Source: Geodermatophilus obscurus (GTDB taxonomy: Bacteria > Actinomycetota > Actinomycetes > Mycobacteriales > Geodermatophilaceae). Taken from it: 64,000 bases of DNA. The notes beneath the pieces were generated by a model that saw nothing but the letters and a program-made list of their open reading frames with translations, had not been told where the DNA came from and made no database searches. The stretch spans positions 1-64,000 of the forward strand of contig NZ_FRDM01000006.1 of assembly GCF_900143215.1 (NCBI RefSeq), read 5' to 3'. This document shows positions 40,503-50,066 of the stretch, piece by piece (position 1 is the first letter of the stretch; each line of letters begins with the position of its first letter). A program made the translations under genes and the position numbers.

Positions 40503-41372
40503 TCAGGCCCGGCGCGCCGCCCACTCCGGGGTCTGCCTGCCGAGGGCGACGGCGTGCGCCAGCCGGAGGCTGCCGCTGAGCCAGACCAGGACGTCGTGCA
40601 GCCGCAGCCGGGTGAGCCGGACGCCCCCGGTCGCGGTCAGCGCTCCGGACGCCGCGGCCTCGAGCGCGCCGAAGGCCTCGGCGTTGACCAGCAGTTCCCG
40701 GTGCACGACCGCCTCGACCCCGCTGTCGCCCTCCTCGACGTGGGGCAGCAACTGGCGGCGGGTGGCGCTGCCGCTCAGCGGCACGAGGTCCGGGCGCCGG
40801 TGGTGCAGCGCCGCGAGGAGGTGGGCCCGGTGCTGCCCGGGACCGTGCCGGCCGACCGCCCGCAGACCGGCGCCGACCGTGCCCGGCTCCTCCAGCACCG
40901 ACAGCTCCCCGGTCGGGAGCTCCCAGAACGTCCGCCCGTCCGCCCGCACGGCCACGGCGTCGGCCAGCGAGCCGACCTCGTCGAGCGCGGAGCGGACCGC
41001 GGCCCAGCCCGCCGGGTCGAGGCGGCCGTGCAGCCCCTCGGCGACGAGGACGTCGTCGTCGCCCAGCGGTCCGGCGACCGGCGGGCGGCAGTCGAAGCGC
41101 TCGTAGCCGAAGGCCGGGACCCGCACCCACCGACCCTCCGGGTGGCCCGGAGAGCGGAACCACAGCGCCCGCCGTCCCCGCGCGTACCCGAGCACCGCTG
41201 CGAGCGCGGTGTCCCAGGGCACCGGGTCCGGTCCGGCGCTGGGCAGGGACAGGGGCGGACCGGCAGCCACCTCCCCAGCCTGCTCGACGCCGGCCCGAGC
41301 CGCGCCGTCGAGGGCCCTGCGCCGGCGTGGCGTGCTGCGCGGTCGGGTGGACGACGCGGCGGCCGGGTCCAC
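40503..41372 (-). CDS. DUF6308-like hypothetical protein
   Basis: This 289-residue soluble protein may belong to DUF6308, recalled from GYERFDCRPPVAGPLGDDDV, with its conserved aromatic/acidic pattern, and from RRPDLVPLSG. The middle (about 140-200) is Leu/Gly-rich. The end HDVLVWLSGSLRLAHAVALG may be a helical hairpin. The first 30 residues are Arg-rich and may not be translated; starts around residue 35 are possible. It follows the hypothetical gene at 41401 by 28 bp in the same direction, so the two are probably an operon. No function is known. Confidence 0.55.
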   Translation of the reverse strand: MDPAAASSTRPRSTPRRRRALDGAARAGVEQAGEVAAGPPLSLPSAGPDPVPWDTALAAVLGYARGRRALWFRSPGHPEGRWVRVPAFGYERFDCRPPVAGPLGDDDVLVAEGLHGRLDPAGWAAVRSALDEVGSLADAVAVRADGRTFWELPTGELSVLEEPGTVGAGLRAVGRHGPGQHRAHLLAALHHRRPDLVPLSGSATRRQLLPHVEEGDSGVEAVVHRELLVNAEAFGALEAAASGALTATGGVRLTRLRLHDVLVWLSGSLRLAHAVALGRQTPEWAARRA

Positions 41373-41400
41373 CGTGCGCCGGCAGTCCTCGACCTCCGGC

Positions 41401-41835
41401 TCACCCGGCCGGCGGCCGCCACGTCGGGGGCTCGACGACCGGGACCACCTGGCCGCCCGCGGCCAGGTGCAGGCTCCAGCTGCTCCCGATGGCGTCGTCG
41501 AGGACGGTGTGCAGCCCCTCGGCCCACTCGTCGTCCGCGGCGGTGACCACGGCGCGCCCGGGGCGGCAGAGCGCCATCGCGAGGTGGGTGAGGTCGGGGG
41601 AGTGCTCGGCCACGGCCTCGTGCAGGTGCGCCAGCCCGCGCAGGGTGGGCAGGTCCGGCACCCGTGGCACGTCGTCCACCGGCATGACCACCGGCAGCGC
41701 GGTGCCGTCCTCGTGCAGCCACGACAGCCAGAGGCTGCGGGCGGCGAAGACCGGCGGGTCGAGCAGGTCGGCCCAGCGCCGGGTCAGCTCGGCGGCCGAG
41801 CGGACGGGGACCTGGGCGAGCGGGGGAGTCGTCAT
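41401..41835 (-). CDS. hypothetical protein, 144 aa
   Basis: I do not recognise this soluble protein. It has two Trp-rich blocks (RRWADLLDPPVFAARSLWLS at about 19-38 and DDEWAEGLHTVLDDAIGSSW at about 101-120) separated by VVMPVDDVPRVPDLPTLRGL, a pattern seen in small actinobacterial proteins near metabolic regulators. ATG 41835 lies in GTCATGCCCG (plus strand), with only a weak ribosome site. It is the first gene of a two-gene minus operon and diverges from the excalibur gene. Confidence 0.6.
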   Translation of the reverse strand: MTTPPLAQVPVRSAAELTRRWADLLDPPVFAARSLWLSWLHEDGTALPVVMPVDDVPRVPDLPTLRGLAHLHEAVAEHSPDLTHLAMALCRPGRAVVTAADDEWAEGLHTVLDDAIGSSWSLHLAAGGQVVPVVEPPTWRPPAG

Positions 41836-42045
41836 GCCCGGGACCCTGGCCGCGGCCTCCGTCGGGAGGAGCCGCCGTCCACAGGAGGGCGCCCGTCCAC
41901 ACGGCCGACGCCGCCGTCCGCCCGGTTCTGCTACCGGCTCAGCCGCACCACCCGACCCAGCCGTCGCGGCTCCGGTCGGCCGGCACACCGGGGAGCCGAC
42001 GCGCACGTACCGTGCCGTTGCACTTCTCAGAACGGGGGACCACCG
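41836..42045. promoter_or_regulatory. divergent intergenic region
   Basis: These 210 bp hold no gene I can support. The part from 42005 to 42030 (ACGTACCGTGCCGTTGCACT) is less GC-rich and could hold the excalibur promoter. No clear boxes were found. Confidence 0.3.
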
Positions 42046-42699
42046 ATGATGCCGACCGACCCGGGCACCCGGGGCCCGAGGCCCGTGCCGACGACCCGGA
42101 CGATGCAGCTGCCCGCGCAGCCGCCCGGCGACGGGCGCGCGCGGAAGCCTCGCAGGTGGCTGCGGTGGGCCGTCCCGCTGCTGGCCTTCCTGCTCGGCAT
42201 CGGCGTCGGCGGGGCCGGTGGCCAGGCCGACCCGACCACCACCCCGCAGTACCAGTCCCTGCGGGCAGAACTCGACACCGCCCAGACCGAGGCCGGCGCG
42301 CTGGGCGACGAGGTGGCCGCGGCCGAGGAGCAGGTCCGGGCTGCGGCCGCGGCGGCGCAGGCCCGGATCGAGGAGCAGACCGCGGCGATCAGCCAGCGCG
42401 CCACGGCGCTCGACCAGCGGGAGCAGGGCCTCATCGCCCGCGAGAGCGCGCTGCGCGCGGCCGAGCAGGCGGCCACCAGCCGCACCAGCTCCGGCGGCTC
42501 GTCGTCCTCGTCGTCCGGCTCCGCCTCGTCCGGCACCGGCAGCGCGCCGCTGGTCGAGCGCGAGCCGCAGGTGTCGAGCAGCGTCTCCTACGCCAACTGC
42601 TCCGCGGCACGTGCCGCCGGCGCGGCCCCGGTCCGCTCGGGCGACCCCGGCTACGGTCGCCACCTGGACCGCGACGGCGACGGTGTCGGCTGCGAGTAG
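42046..42699 (+). CDS. membrane-anchored excalibur-domain protein
   Basis: This 217-residue protein has a Pro/Arg-rich cytosolic start and a single helix, WAVPLLAFLLGIGVGGAGGQ (about 41-60). A coiled coil follows at about 65-140 (TAQTEAGALGDEVAAAEEQV), then a Ser/Gly linker at about 150-170. The C-terminal excalibur calcium-binding domain reads YANCSAARAAGAAPVRSGDP and ends HLDRDGDGVGCE, with the DxDxDG loop and two Cys. It is probably anchored with the domain outside the cell. ATG 42046 is used; the next codon is also ATG. A perfect hairpin follows the stop. Confidence 0.85.
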   Translation: MMPTDPGTRGPRPVPTTRTMQLPAQPPGDGRARKPRRWLRWAVPLLAFLLGIGVGGAGGQADPTTTPQYQSLRAELDTAQTEAGALGDEVAAAEEQVRAAAAAAQARIEEQTAAISQRATALDQREQGLIARESALRAAEQAATSRTSSGGSSSSSSGSASSGTGSAPLVEREPQVSSSVSYANCSAARAAGAAPVRSGDPGYGRHLDRDGDGVGCE

Positions 42700-42709
42700 T
42701 CAGGCTCGT

Positions 42710-42738
42710 CCCGGCCCCGGTGGTGCACCGGGGCCGGG
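42710..42738. terminator. 13-bp perfect hairpin between convergent genes
   Basis: CCCGGCCCCGGTG (42710-42722) and CACCGGGGCCGGG (42726-42738) form a perfect 13-bp stem with a 3-nt GTG loop. It sits between the excalibur stop (42699) and the end of the converging M20 gene (42749). The geometry is the same as at 16294. A bidirectional terminator is likely. Confidence 0.8.
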
Positions 42739-42748
42739 AGATCCCGGC

Positions 42749-43966
42749 TCAGCCCGCCGCGGCGGCGTCCCGATCCAGGGCGCGTGCGGCCAGCTCCGCG
42801 TGCAGGAGCACTCCGTCGGACAGCACGTCGTCGCTGAACTGCGCCCGCGGGCTGTGGTTGTTGGGTGCGCTCGCGAAGTCCTCGCCCACCGCGGCGCCGA
42901 GGAACAGGTAGCAGCCGGGCACCTCCTCCAGCACCCGGGAGAAGTCCTCGGAGCCCGACTGCGGGTAGACCTTCGGGGCGTACCGGTCCTCGCCGAAGAC
43001 CTCGGCCGCCACCTCCGCGGCGAACGCGGTGTGGACGGGGTCGTTGACGGTCAGCGGGTACTCGGCGAGGTACTGCACGTCGGCCTCCACGCCGTAGCCG
43101 GCGGCCACCGACTCGCACAGCTGCACCGACGCCTCGCGCATCCTGTCCCTGGCCTGGGGGGAGAAGGTGCGGACCGTCGCCTGGAAGGTCGCCTCGTCCG
43201 GGATGATGTTGCGCTTGGTCCCGGCCTGGAACACGCCCACGGTCAGGATCACCGGGTCGAAGACGTCGAACGTGCGGGTCACCATCGTCTGCAGGTCGCC
43301 GACCAGCTGCGCGGCCACCGTGATCGGGTCCTTCGCCAGGTGTGGCGCGGAGCCGTGGCCGCCCGCCCCCCGCACGGTCACCCGGAGCTCGTCGCTGGCG
43401 GCCATCAGCGTGCCCGGCCGGGTGGTGAACTGCCCCAGGGGGTTCATCGCCGACATCACGTGCATGCCGTAGGCCGACGACACCCGCGACCCGGCCGCGT
43501 CCAGGACGCCCTCGGCGAGCATGTGGCCGGCGCCGTCCCATCCCTCCTCGCCGGGCTGGAACATGAACACCACGTCCCCGGCCAGCCCGGCGCGGTGCGC
43601 GTGCAGCAGTCGCGCCGCGCCCACCAGCATCGCGGTGTGCAGGTCGTGCCCGCACGCGTGCATCACCCCGTCGATCTCGCTGCTGAAGTCCAGCCCGGTC
43701 TCCTCCTGGACGGGGAGGGCGTCCATGTCCCCGCGCAGCAGGACCGCCGGTCCCGGCCGCCCGCCGCGCAGCACCGCGGTCACCGACGTCGTGGACGTGC
43801 CGGTCGACACCTCCAGGTCCAGGCCGTCCAGTGCGGTGAGCACGGCCTCCTGTGTCCGGGGCAGGTGCAACCCCACCTCGGGACGACGGTGCAACTGGTG
43901 CCGCAGTTCCACCAGATCGCCCTGCATGGCGCGGGCGTCCTCGCGCAGTGCCTCTGACCGGGTCAC
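42749..43966 (-). CDS. M20-family amidohydrolase (N-acyl amino acid hydrolase)
   Basis: This 405-residue metallohydrolase has VLLRGDMDALPVQE (about 78-91), the Cys/His-type metal loop MHACGHDLHTAMLVG (about 102-116), FQPGEEGWDGAGHML (about 135-149) and KRNIIPDEATFQATVRTF. SGSEDFSRVLEEVPG (about 340) is the late metal motif. This pattern is that of amidohydrolases such as hippurate hydrolase and N-acyl-L-amino acid amidohydrolase. GTG 43966 has GGAGGAGGG about 3-11 nt upstream. It diverges from an Lrp-type regulator by 92 bp, which most likely controls it. It may trim acylated amino acids brought in by the nearby dipeptide importer. Confidence 0.9.
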   Translation of the reverse strand: MTRSEALREDARAMQGDLVELRHQLHRRPEVGLHLPRTQEAVLTALDGLDLEVSTGTSTTSVTAVLRGGRPGPAVLLRGDMDALPVQEETGLDFSSEIDGVMHACGHDLHTAMLVGAARLLHAHRAGLAGDVVFMFQPGEEGWDGAGHMLAEGVLDAAGSRVSSAYGMHVMSAMNPLGQFTTRPGTLMAASDELRVTVRGAGGHGSAPHLAKDPITVAAQLVGDLQTMVTRTFDVFDPVILTVGVFQAGTKRNIIPDEATFQATVRTFSPQARDRMREASVQLCESVAAGYGVEADVQYLAEYPLTVNDPVHTAFAAEVAAEVFGEDRYAPKVYPQSGSEDFSRVLEEVPGCYLFLGAAVGEDFASAPNNHSPRAQFSDDVLSDGVLLHAELAARALDRDAAAAG

Positions 43967-44058
43967 GCACCCTCCTCCAGCTCGCCTCTCCGGGACGGTA
44001 GAACTCCGCCACGATCTCGTCGGCCAATTGCAACCATCCGTCATGGGAGGGTCGTCGG
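43967..44058. promoter_or_regulatory. divergent promoter region of the M20 gene and Lrp regulator
   Basis: The 92-bp spacer contains GGCCAATTGCAACC (44022-44035), a locally AT-rich partly symmetric site with CAATTG at its centre. Lrp/AsnC proteins often bind such sites in the spacer beside their own gene. Both 5' regions are short, so one bound site could affect both genes. This is a pattern-based guess. Confidence 0.35.
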
Positions 44059-45078
44059 ATGCTGGAATCGGTTGACCTGGGCGAGGACGACCTGGCCCTC
44101 GTCGAGGCGCTGCAGCGCGATCCCCGGGCGCCGTGGACCTCGGTGGCCGACGTGGTCGGCACCAATGCCGTCACCGCGTCGCGGCGCTGGGAGCGGCTGC
44201 GGTCCACGGGCGCGGCCTGGATCACCGGCACCCCCGGACCGGGGTCCTACCACGCCCAGGTGCTGGCCTACGTCGACGTGACGTGCCTGCCCAGCGAGAA
44301 GACCCGGGTCGCGCAGGAACTGGCCGGCGACGCACACGCCCTGTCGGTGGACATCACCGCGGGCGGGCGGGACCTGCTGCTGACCGTGGCGGCCGTCGAC
44401 CTGCCCACCCTGGGGCGCTACCTGCTCGAGCGGCTGGACCGGGTGCCCGGTGTGACCGGGACCCGGGCCCGGATCGCGACCCGGCTCCACGCCGAGGGCA
44501 GCACCTGGCGGCTCGGGGTCCTCCCCTCGACCGGGCACAACGGCGCGATGCCGGCGATCCGTCCGGCCGTCCTGGACGAGGTGGACCGGGACCTGATGTC
44601 GGCACTCGGCGAGGACGGCCGGGCCTCCTTCGCCACGCTCGCCCAGCTGACCGGCATCAGCCAGCCGACCGCGCGGCGCCGGGTCGACCGCCTGATCAGC
44701 TCCGGTGCGGTCCTGCTCCGCACCGACGTGGCCGCGCCGCTGGCTGGACTCCCGGTCATGGTGGTCCTGTCGGCCGACGCGCCGGCCAGCCGCCTGGACG
44801 ACGTCGCCGCGCGGCTGGGTCGGCTGCGGCAGGTGCGGCTGTCCGCCACTCTCGCCGGTACGCCGAGCATGCTGGTCACCGCGTGGCTGTCCTCGCTCGA
44901 GGAGGTGCACCGCTTCGAGCAGGACCTGCTGCACCAGGTGCCGGAGGTCGACGTGGTCGACCGGTTGGTCGTGCTGCGCTCCGTCAAGCGGATGGGGCGC
45001 CTGCTCGACCTGGCGGGGCGGGCGGTGGCGACCGTGCCGATGGACGTCTGGCGGGAGCCCGTGCCGCCCGCGACCTGA
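44059..45078 (+). CDS. Lrp/AsnC-family transcriptional regulator (duplicated domain)
   Basis: This 339-residue protein is about twice the usual Lrp length and looks like two Lrp halves. The first HTH (about 8-55, VADVVGTNAVTASRRWERLR) and RAM-like part (68-140) are followed by a second HTH (about 175-220, LAQLTGISQPTARRRVDRLI) and RAM part (about 230-320). A double-headed monomer would act as a pseudo-dimer. It diverges from the M20 gene and precedes the dipeptide operon by 151 bp, so it probably senses an amino acid or peptide and controls both. ATG 44059 is used with GGGAGG about 9 nt upstream. Confidence 0.85.
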   Translation: MLESVDLGEDDLALVEALQRDPRAPWTSVADVVGTNAVTASRRWERLRSTGAAWITGTPGPGSYHAQVLAYVDVTCLPSEKTRVAQELAGDAHALSVDITAGGRDLLLTVAAVDLPTLGRYLLERLDRVPGVTGTRARIATRLHAEGSTWRLGVLPSTGHNGAMPAIRPAVLDEVDRDLMSALGEDGRASFATLAQLTGISQPTARRRVDRLISSGAVLLRTDVAAPLAGLPVMVVLSADAPASRLDDVAARLGRLRQVRLSATLAGTPSMLVTAWLSSLEEVHRFEQDLLHQVPEVDVVDRLVVLRSVKRMGRLLDLAGRAVATVPMDVWREPVPPAT

Positions 45079-45229
45079 CCGGCGACGTCCGAGGTCGGCG
45101 CCGTCCATCCACGATCGGTGTGATCCCGACCACAGGATGCGACAACCCGCCGCCGATGTCCGGATGTCTCCCAGAAGGCGTCCCCGTGGCCTAGCTTTCA
45201 GCCACGGATCGGTCGAGGAGGCGCTGTTT

Positions 45230-46269
45230 GTGAGCAGTCCCGTTCTCTCCATCCGGGGCCTGACGACGGAATTCGTCACCCCGGCCGGAGTGGTGAAGGC
45301 CGTCAACGACGTCAGCTGGGACCTCTACCCCGGTGAGACGCTGGGAGTGGTCGGCGAGTCGGGGTCGGGGAAGAGCGTCACCGCGATGTCGATCCTGGGG
45401 CTGGTCCAGAGCCCGCCCGGGCGGATCGTGGCGGGGGAGATCCTCTTCGACGGCCGGGACCTGCTCACCATGTCGGCCCGGGTCCTGCGGCAGCTGCGCG
45501 GCAGCCAGATCGGGATGATCTTCCAGGACCCGATGACCAGCCTGAACCCCGTGCTCACCGTCGGACAGCAGATCGCCGAGGCGCTGCAGCTGCACGACCG
45601 CGGGCTGAGCCGGGAGCAGGCGCGGGCCCGCAGCATCGAGCTGCTCACCATGGTCGGCGTCCCGAACCCCGAAGGCCGCTACGACCAGTACCCGCACGAG
45701 CACTCGGGGGGCATGCGCCAGCGGGCGATGATCGCGATGGCCATCGCCAACGACCCGAAGGTCCTCATCGCCGACGAGCCGACCACCGCGTTGGACGTGA
45801 CGATCCAGGCCCAGGTGCTCGACGTGCTGCGGACCGCGCAGGAGCGGACCGACGCGGCGACCATCCTGATCACCCACGACCTCGGCCTGATCGCCGAGCA
45901 CGCGGACCGGGTGATCGTCATGTACGGCGGCAAGGTCGTGGAGGTGGCCGACGTCCTGTCGGTCTTCGCTGCGCCCCGGCACCCCTACACGCTCGGGCTG
46001 ATGACCAGCCTGCCCCGGCTGGACGTCGAGCTGGAGCGGCTCGATCCCATCCCCGGGTCGCCGCCCAGCCTCATCGACCTGCCGACGGGGTGCTCCTTCC
46101 ACCCCCGGTGCCGGGTGTCGAAGGGCCGCGACGTCTGCCGCACGCAGGTGCCGCCGCTGTACGAGGTCGGCGGCGGGCAGCGGGCTGCCTGCCACTTCTC
46201 CGAGGAGGTCCCCGCCGAGATGGCCGTGGCGGCGCGGGCCATGGGCACCGACGCGGGGAACGGTGCGCC

Positions 46270-46273
<4 letters not shown>
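45230..46273 (+). CDS. dppD: dipeptide ABC transporter ATPase, DppD type
   Basis: This 347-residue ATPase has Walker A GESGSGKS at 42-49, [15 protein letters not shown] (Q-loop), signature [14 protein letters not shown], Walker [14 protein letters not shown] and THDLGLIAE. The long oligopeptide-type C-terminus has [12 protein letters not shown] and [14 protein letters not shown] with further Cys residues, the site of a cluster in this family. GTG 45230 has GAGGAG 8-13 nt upstream. It opens the operon after the Lrp regulator. It pairs with the DppF-type ATPase, which overlaps it by 4 nt. Confidence 0.92.
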
Positions 46274-47325
<1,052 letters not shown>

Positions 47326-47404
47326 CCGCCCACCGCCGACCGACCACCGCGTCCCAGCTGCCCGATCCGGTCCAGTCCGTGCCACCTCGTCAGAGCGGGA
47401 GACC

Positions 47405-48997
47405 ATGAACACGACACCAGCACGACGCCGTCCGTCCCGGGCCAGGTCGCTGGCCGCCGCTGCCGCGCTGGGCCTGCTGCTCAGTGCCTGCAGCGTCGAG
47501 GACCCCGAGGCGCCGGCGACCGGGGGCGAGGGCGGGGGCGGGACCTTCTCCATCGCCGTGGGCATCGACCCGGACACCTTCGACCCCGCGGGGCAGACCA
47601 CGACCACCGTGCAGAACATGGTCGACTACGTCGTCGAGACCCTGGTCGTGTTCGACGAGGAGGGCGAGCTCGTCGGCAACCTCGCCGAGACCTTCGAGAC
47701 GTCCGAGGACGGACGGACGGTCACCCTCGGGCTCCGCGACGGCGTGGTCTTCCACGACGGGACCCCGTTCGACGCCGAGGCCGTGAAGTTCAACCTCGAG
47801 CGGATCATCGACCCGGCCCTCACCGTGCCCCTGGGCTCCCCGTTCGAGGTCATCGAGTCCGTCACCGCGGTCGACGACACCACGGCCGAGGTCGCGCTCA
47901 GCCGGCCGTCGCCCGGCTTCGTCAGCGCCCTGTCGGTGACGACAGCGGGCATGATCGCGCCGCAGTCGGTCACCGCCGACGGGAACACGAACGAGAACTA
48001 CCAGCGGCCGGTCGGCACCGGTCCCTACACCTTCGGGGACTACACCGCGGGCGAGAGCGTCACCGTGGAGAAGTTCGCCGACTACTGGGGCGAGGAGCCC
48101 CACTACGACACCGTGGTGTTCCGGATCGTTCCGGAAGCGGCCACCCGCGAGAGCCTGCTGCTGTCCGGCCAGGTGGACATGATGATCCTCCCGCCGGTCT
48201 CCGACATCCAGGCGCTGCAGGCCAACGAGGACGTGGAGGTCCTGCTCGCCGAGAGCGACCGCACGATCTTCATCGCCCTGGACACCAACGACCCGCTGCT
48301 GTCCGACCCCATGGTGCGGCAGGCGCTCAACTACGCGGTCGACAAGCAGGCCATCGTGGACAACGTGCTCTTCGGCGCCGGTGAGGTCATGGACGCCCCG
48401 ATGGCGCCCAGCCTCGCCGGCTACTGCCAGACCGGCTCCTACGACTTCGACCCCGAGCGCGCGCGGCAGATGCTCGCCGACGCCGGGGCGGCGGACGCCA
48501 GCCTGGAGCTGCTCACCCCCAGCGGCCGGTACGTCCAGGACCAGCAGTCCGCCGAGGCCATCGCCGGTTACCTGCGCGAGGTCGGTCTGGACGTCAGCGT
48601 CTCGACGAGCGACTTCCCGTCGTTCCTGGCCCGGGTGAACGCGGCGCCGTCGGAGAACACCGTGGACATGCACCTGCTGGGCTGGGCGCCGCCGTACCTG
48701 GACGCCGACTTCCAGATGCAGATGTTCCGGCAGGCGACCCACCCGCCGGCGGGCCTGGCGACGTCGTTCTACACCAACCCGCAGGTCGAGGAGCTGCTGA
48801 CCCAGGCCGACGTGGAGACCGACGAGAGCCGGCGTGAGCAGCTGTACTGCGACGCCTCGCAGATCATCTGGGACGACGCGCCCTGGATCTTCCTGTGGAC
48901 CCAGTCCTTCCCCGTCGTGTGGTCGGACGACGTCACCGGCATCAGCGCCACGCCGACCGAGAAGTTCTCCGCGATCTACGCGCGGCCGGCGAACTGA
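47405..48997 (+). CDS. dppA: peptide-binding lipoprotein, SBP family 5 (DppA/OppA type)
   Basis: This 530-residue extracellular binding protein has a twin-basic start, a hydrophobic core and lipobox LLSAC with Cys29. GGTFSIAVGIDPDTFDPAG and VVFHDGTPFDAEAVKFNLER are hallmark family-5 motifs. RPVGTGPYTFGDY and NYAVDKQAIVDNVL follow. It hands peptides or a similar ligand to DppBC. ATG 47405 lies 79 bp after dppF, with GGGAG a few nt before it. Two strong hairpins follow the stop before the permease genes. The ligand could be a dipeptide or a modified amino acid. Confidence 0.9.
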   Translation: MNTTPARRRPSRARSLAAAAALGLLLSACSVEDPEAPATGGEGGGGTFSIAVGIDPDTFDPAGQTTTTVQNMVDYVVETLVVFDEEGELVGNLAETFETSEDGRTVTLGLRDGVVFHDGTPFDAEAVKFNLERIIDPALTVPLGSPFEVIESVTAVDDTTAEVALSRPSPGFVSALSVTTAGMIAPQSVTADGNTNENYQRPVGTGPYTFGDYTAGESVTVEKFADYWGEEPHYDTVVFRIVPEAATRESLLLSGQVDMMILPPVSDIQALQANEDVEVLLAESDRTIFIALDTNDPLLSDPMVRQALNYAVDKQAIVDNVLFGAGEVMDAPMAPSLAGYCQTGSYDFDPERARQMLADAGAADASLELLTPSGRYVQDQQSAEAIAGYLREVGLDVSVSTSDFPSFLARVNAAPSENTVDMHLLGWAPPYLDADFQMQMFRQATHPPAGLATSFYTNPQVEELLTQADVETDESRREQLYCDASQIIWDDAPWIFLWTQSFPVVWSDDVTGISATPTEKFSAIYARPAN

Positions 48998-49010
48998 CCA
49001 TCGACCACGG

Positions 49011-49072
49011 GGTCGCCCCTACCGCGCAGGGGCGACCGGGGCCGGCGGGCGGAGCGGCACTCCGCCCGCCGG
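49011..49072 (+). promoter_or_regulatory. two tandem perfect hairpins between binding protein and permease genes
   Basis: GGTCGCCCCT (49011-49020) pairs with AGGGGCGACC (49028-49037), a 10-bp stem with a 7-nt loop. CCGGCGGGCGGAG (49042-49054) pairs with CTCCGCCCGCCGG (49060-49072), a 13-bp stem with a 5-nt loop. They lie inside the operon, right after the binding-protein stop. They would stabilise the upstream mRNA or partly stop transcription, giving more binding protein than permease, which is a common need in such operons. Confidence 0.75.
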
Positions 49073-49088
49073 ACGAGGGAGGCCTGCG

Positions 49089-49106
49089 ATGAGAGGTCAG
49101 AGGTGA
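49089..49106 (+). CDS. 5-codon leader ORF coupled to the permease
   Basis: ATG AGA GGT CAG AGG TGA (MRGQR) has GGGAGG 6 nt upstream and its stop overlaps the permease GTG as GTGA. The permease GTG itself has no good ribosome site, so the leader could load the ribosome. A similar 6-codon ORF precedes the next permease. It is too short for any protein function. Confidence 0.45.
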   Translation: MRGQR

Positions 49107-50029
49107 GGGGCACCGCCGCGCACATCGTGCGGACGCTGCTGTTGTCGCTGATCACCCTCTTCGGGGTGTCGATCCTGATCTTCCTGATGCTGCGCGTCCT
49201 GCCCGGTGACCCGGCCCGGGTCCTGGCCGGGCTCAACGCCAGCGAGGAACAGGTCAGCCGGCTCCGCGAGCAGCTCGGTCTGGACGAGTCCCTGCTCACG
49301 CAGTACTGGGGGTTCATCACCGGGGTGCTGCAGGGCGACCTCGGCGAGTCGGCACGCACGTCCCGGCCGGTCACGGCCGAGATCGCCGTGCGGATCCCGG
49401 CGACGCTGATCCTGGCGGTCGTCGCCACGGTCATCGGCTCGGTGGTCGGGGTGGCGGCCGGGGTCATCGCCGCCGTGCGCCGCAACTCCTTCGTCGACCA
49501 CGCCATCTCCAGCGTGGCGATGATGGGCGTGTCCATGCCGGTCTACTGGCTGGGCCTGCTGCTCATCCTGCTGTTCGCCGTCACGCTGGGGTGGCTGCCG
49601 GCCGCGGGCAGCGCGGAGCCGCTCAGCATCGTGCTGCCGGCGACGACCCTCGCGGCGTTCTCCACCGCCCTGATCTCCCGGATGACCCGCGCCAGCATGC
49701 TGGAGGTGCTGGGGCAGGACTACATCCGGACGGCGGAGGCCAAGGGAGCGCCACCGCGGACGGTGATCATCAAGCACGGCCTGCGCAACGCCTTCATCCC
49801 CGTGCTCACCGTGATCAGCCTGCAGTTCGGTGCCCTGCTCGGCGGCGCGGTGCTCACCGAGACCGTCTTCGGCTGGCCCGGCATCGGGCGGCTGCTCGTC
49901 GACTCGATCGCCGCCCGCGACTTCGCCGTCGTCCAGGGGATCGTGCTCGTCTACGCCGCCGCGTTCATCCTGCTCAACGTGATCGTCGACGTGCTGTACG
50001 TCGTGGTCGACCCCCGGATCCGCTACTGA
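49103..50029 (+). CDS. dppB: dipeptide ABC transporter permease, DppB type
   Basis: This 308-residue permease has about six hydrophobic helices. It starts with a basic leader and TLLLSLITLFGVSILIFLML (TM1), then LPGDPARVLAGLNASEEQVS (extracellular loop of DppB). The coupling loop with the EAA-type motif is YIRTAEAKGAPPRTVIIKHG (about 209-228), followed by NAFIPVLTVISLQFGALLGG. It forms the channel with DppC. The GTG start overlaps a 5-codon leader ORF. Confidence 0.9.
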   Translation: MRGTAAHIVRTLLLSLITLFGVSILIFLMLRVLPGDPARVLAGLNASEEQVSRLREQLGLDESLLTQYWGFITGVLQGDLGESARTSRPVTAEIAVRIPATLILAVVATVIGSVVGVAAGVIAAVRRNSFVDHAISSVAMMGVSMPVYWLGLLLILLFAVTLGWLPAAGSAEPLSIVLPATTLAAFSTALISRMTRASMLEVLGQDYIRTAEAKGAPPRTVIIKHGLRNAFIPVLTVISLQFGALLGGAVLTETVFGWPGIGRLLVDSIAARDFAVVQGIVLVYAAAFILLNVIVDVLYVVVDPRIRY

Positions 50030-50045
50030 TCGTGGAGACAACCCG

Positions 50046-50066
50046 ATGAGAGCAGGCACCCGATGA
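50046..50066 (+). CDS. 6-codon leader ORF coupled to the second permease
   Basis: ATG AGA GCA GGC ACC CGA TGA (MRAGTR) lies after the dppB stop with GTGGAG about 8 nt upstream, and its stop overlaps the dppC ATG as ATGA. It starts with the same ATGAGA as the leader before dppB. The paired design suggests translational coupling. Evidence is from layout only. Confidence 0.4.
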   Translation: MRAGTR

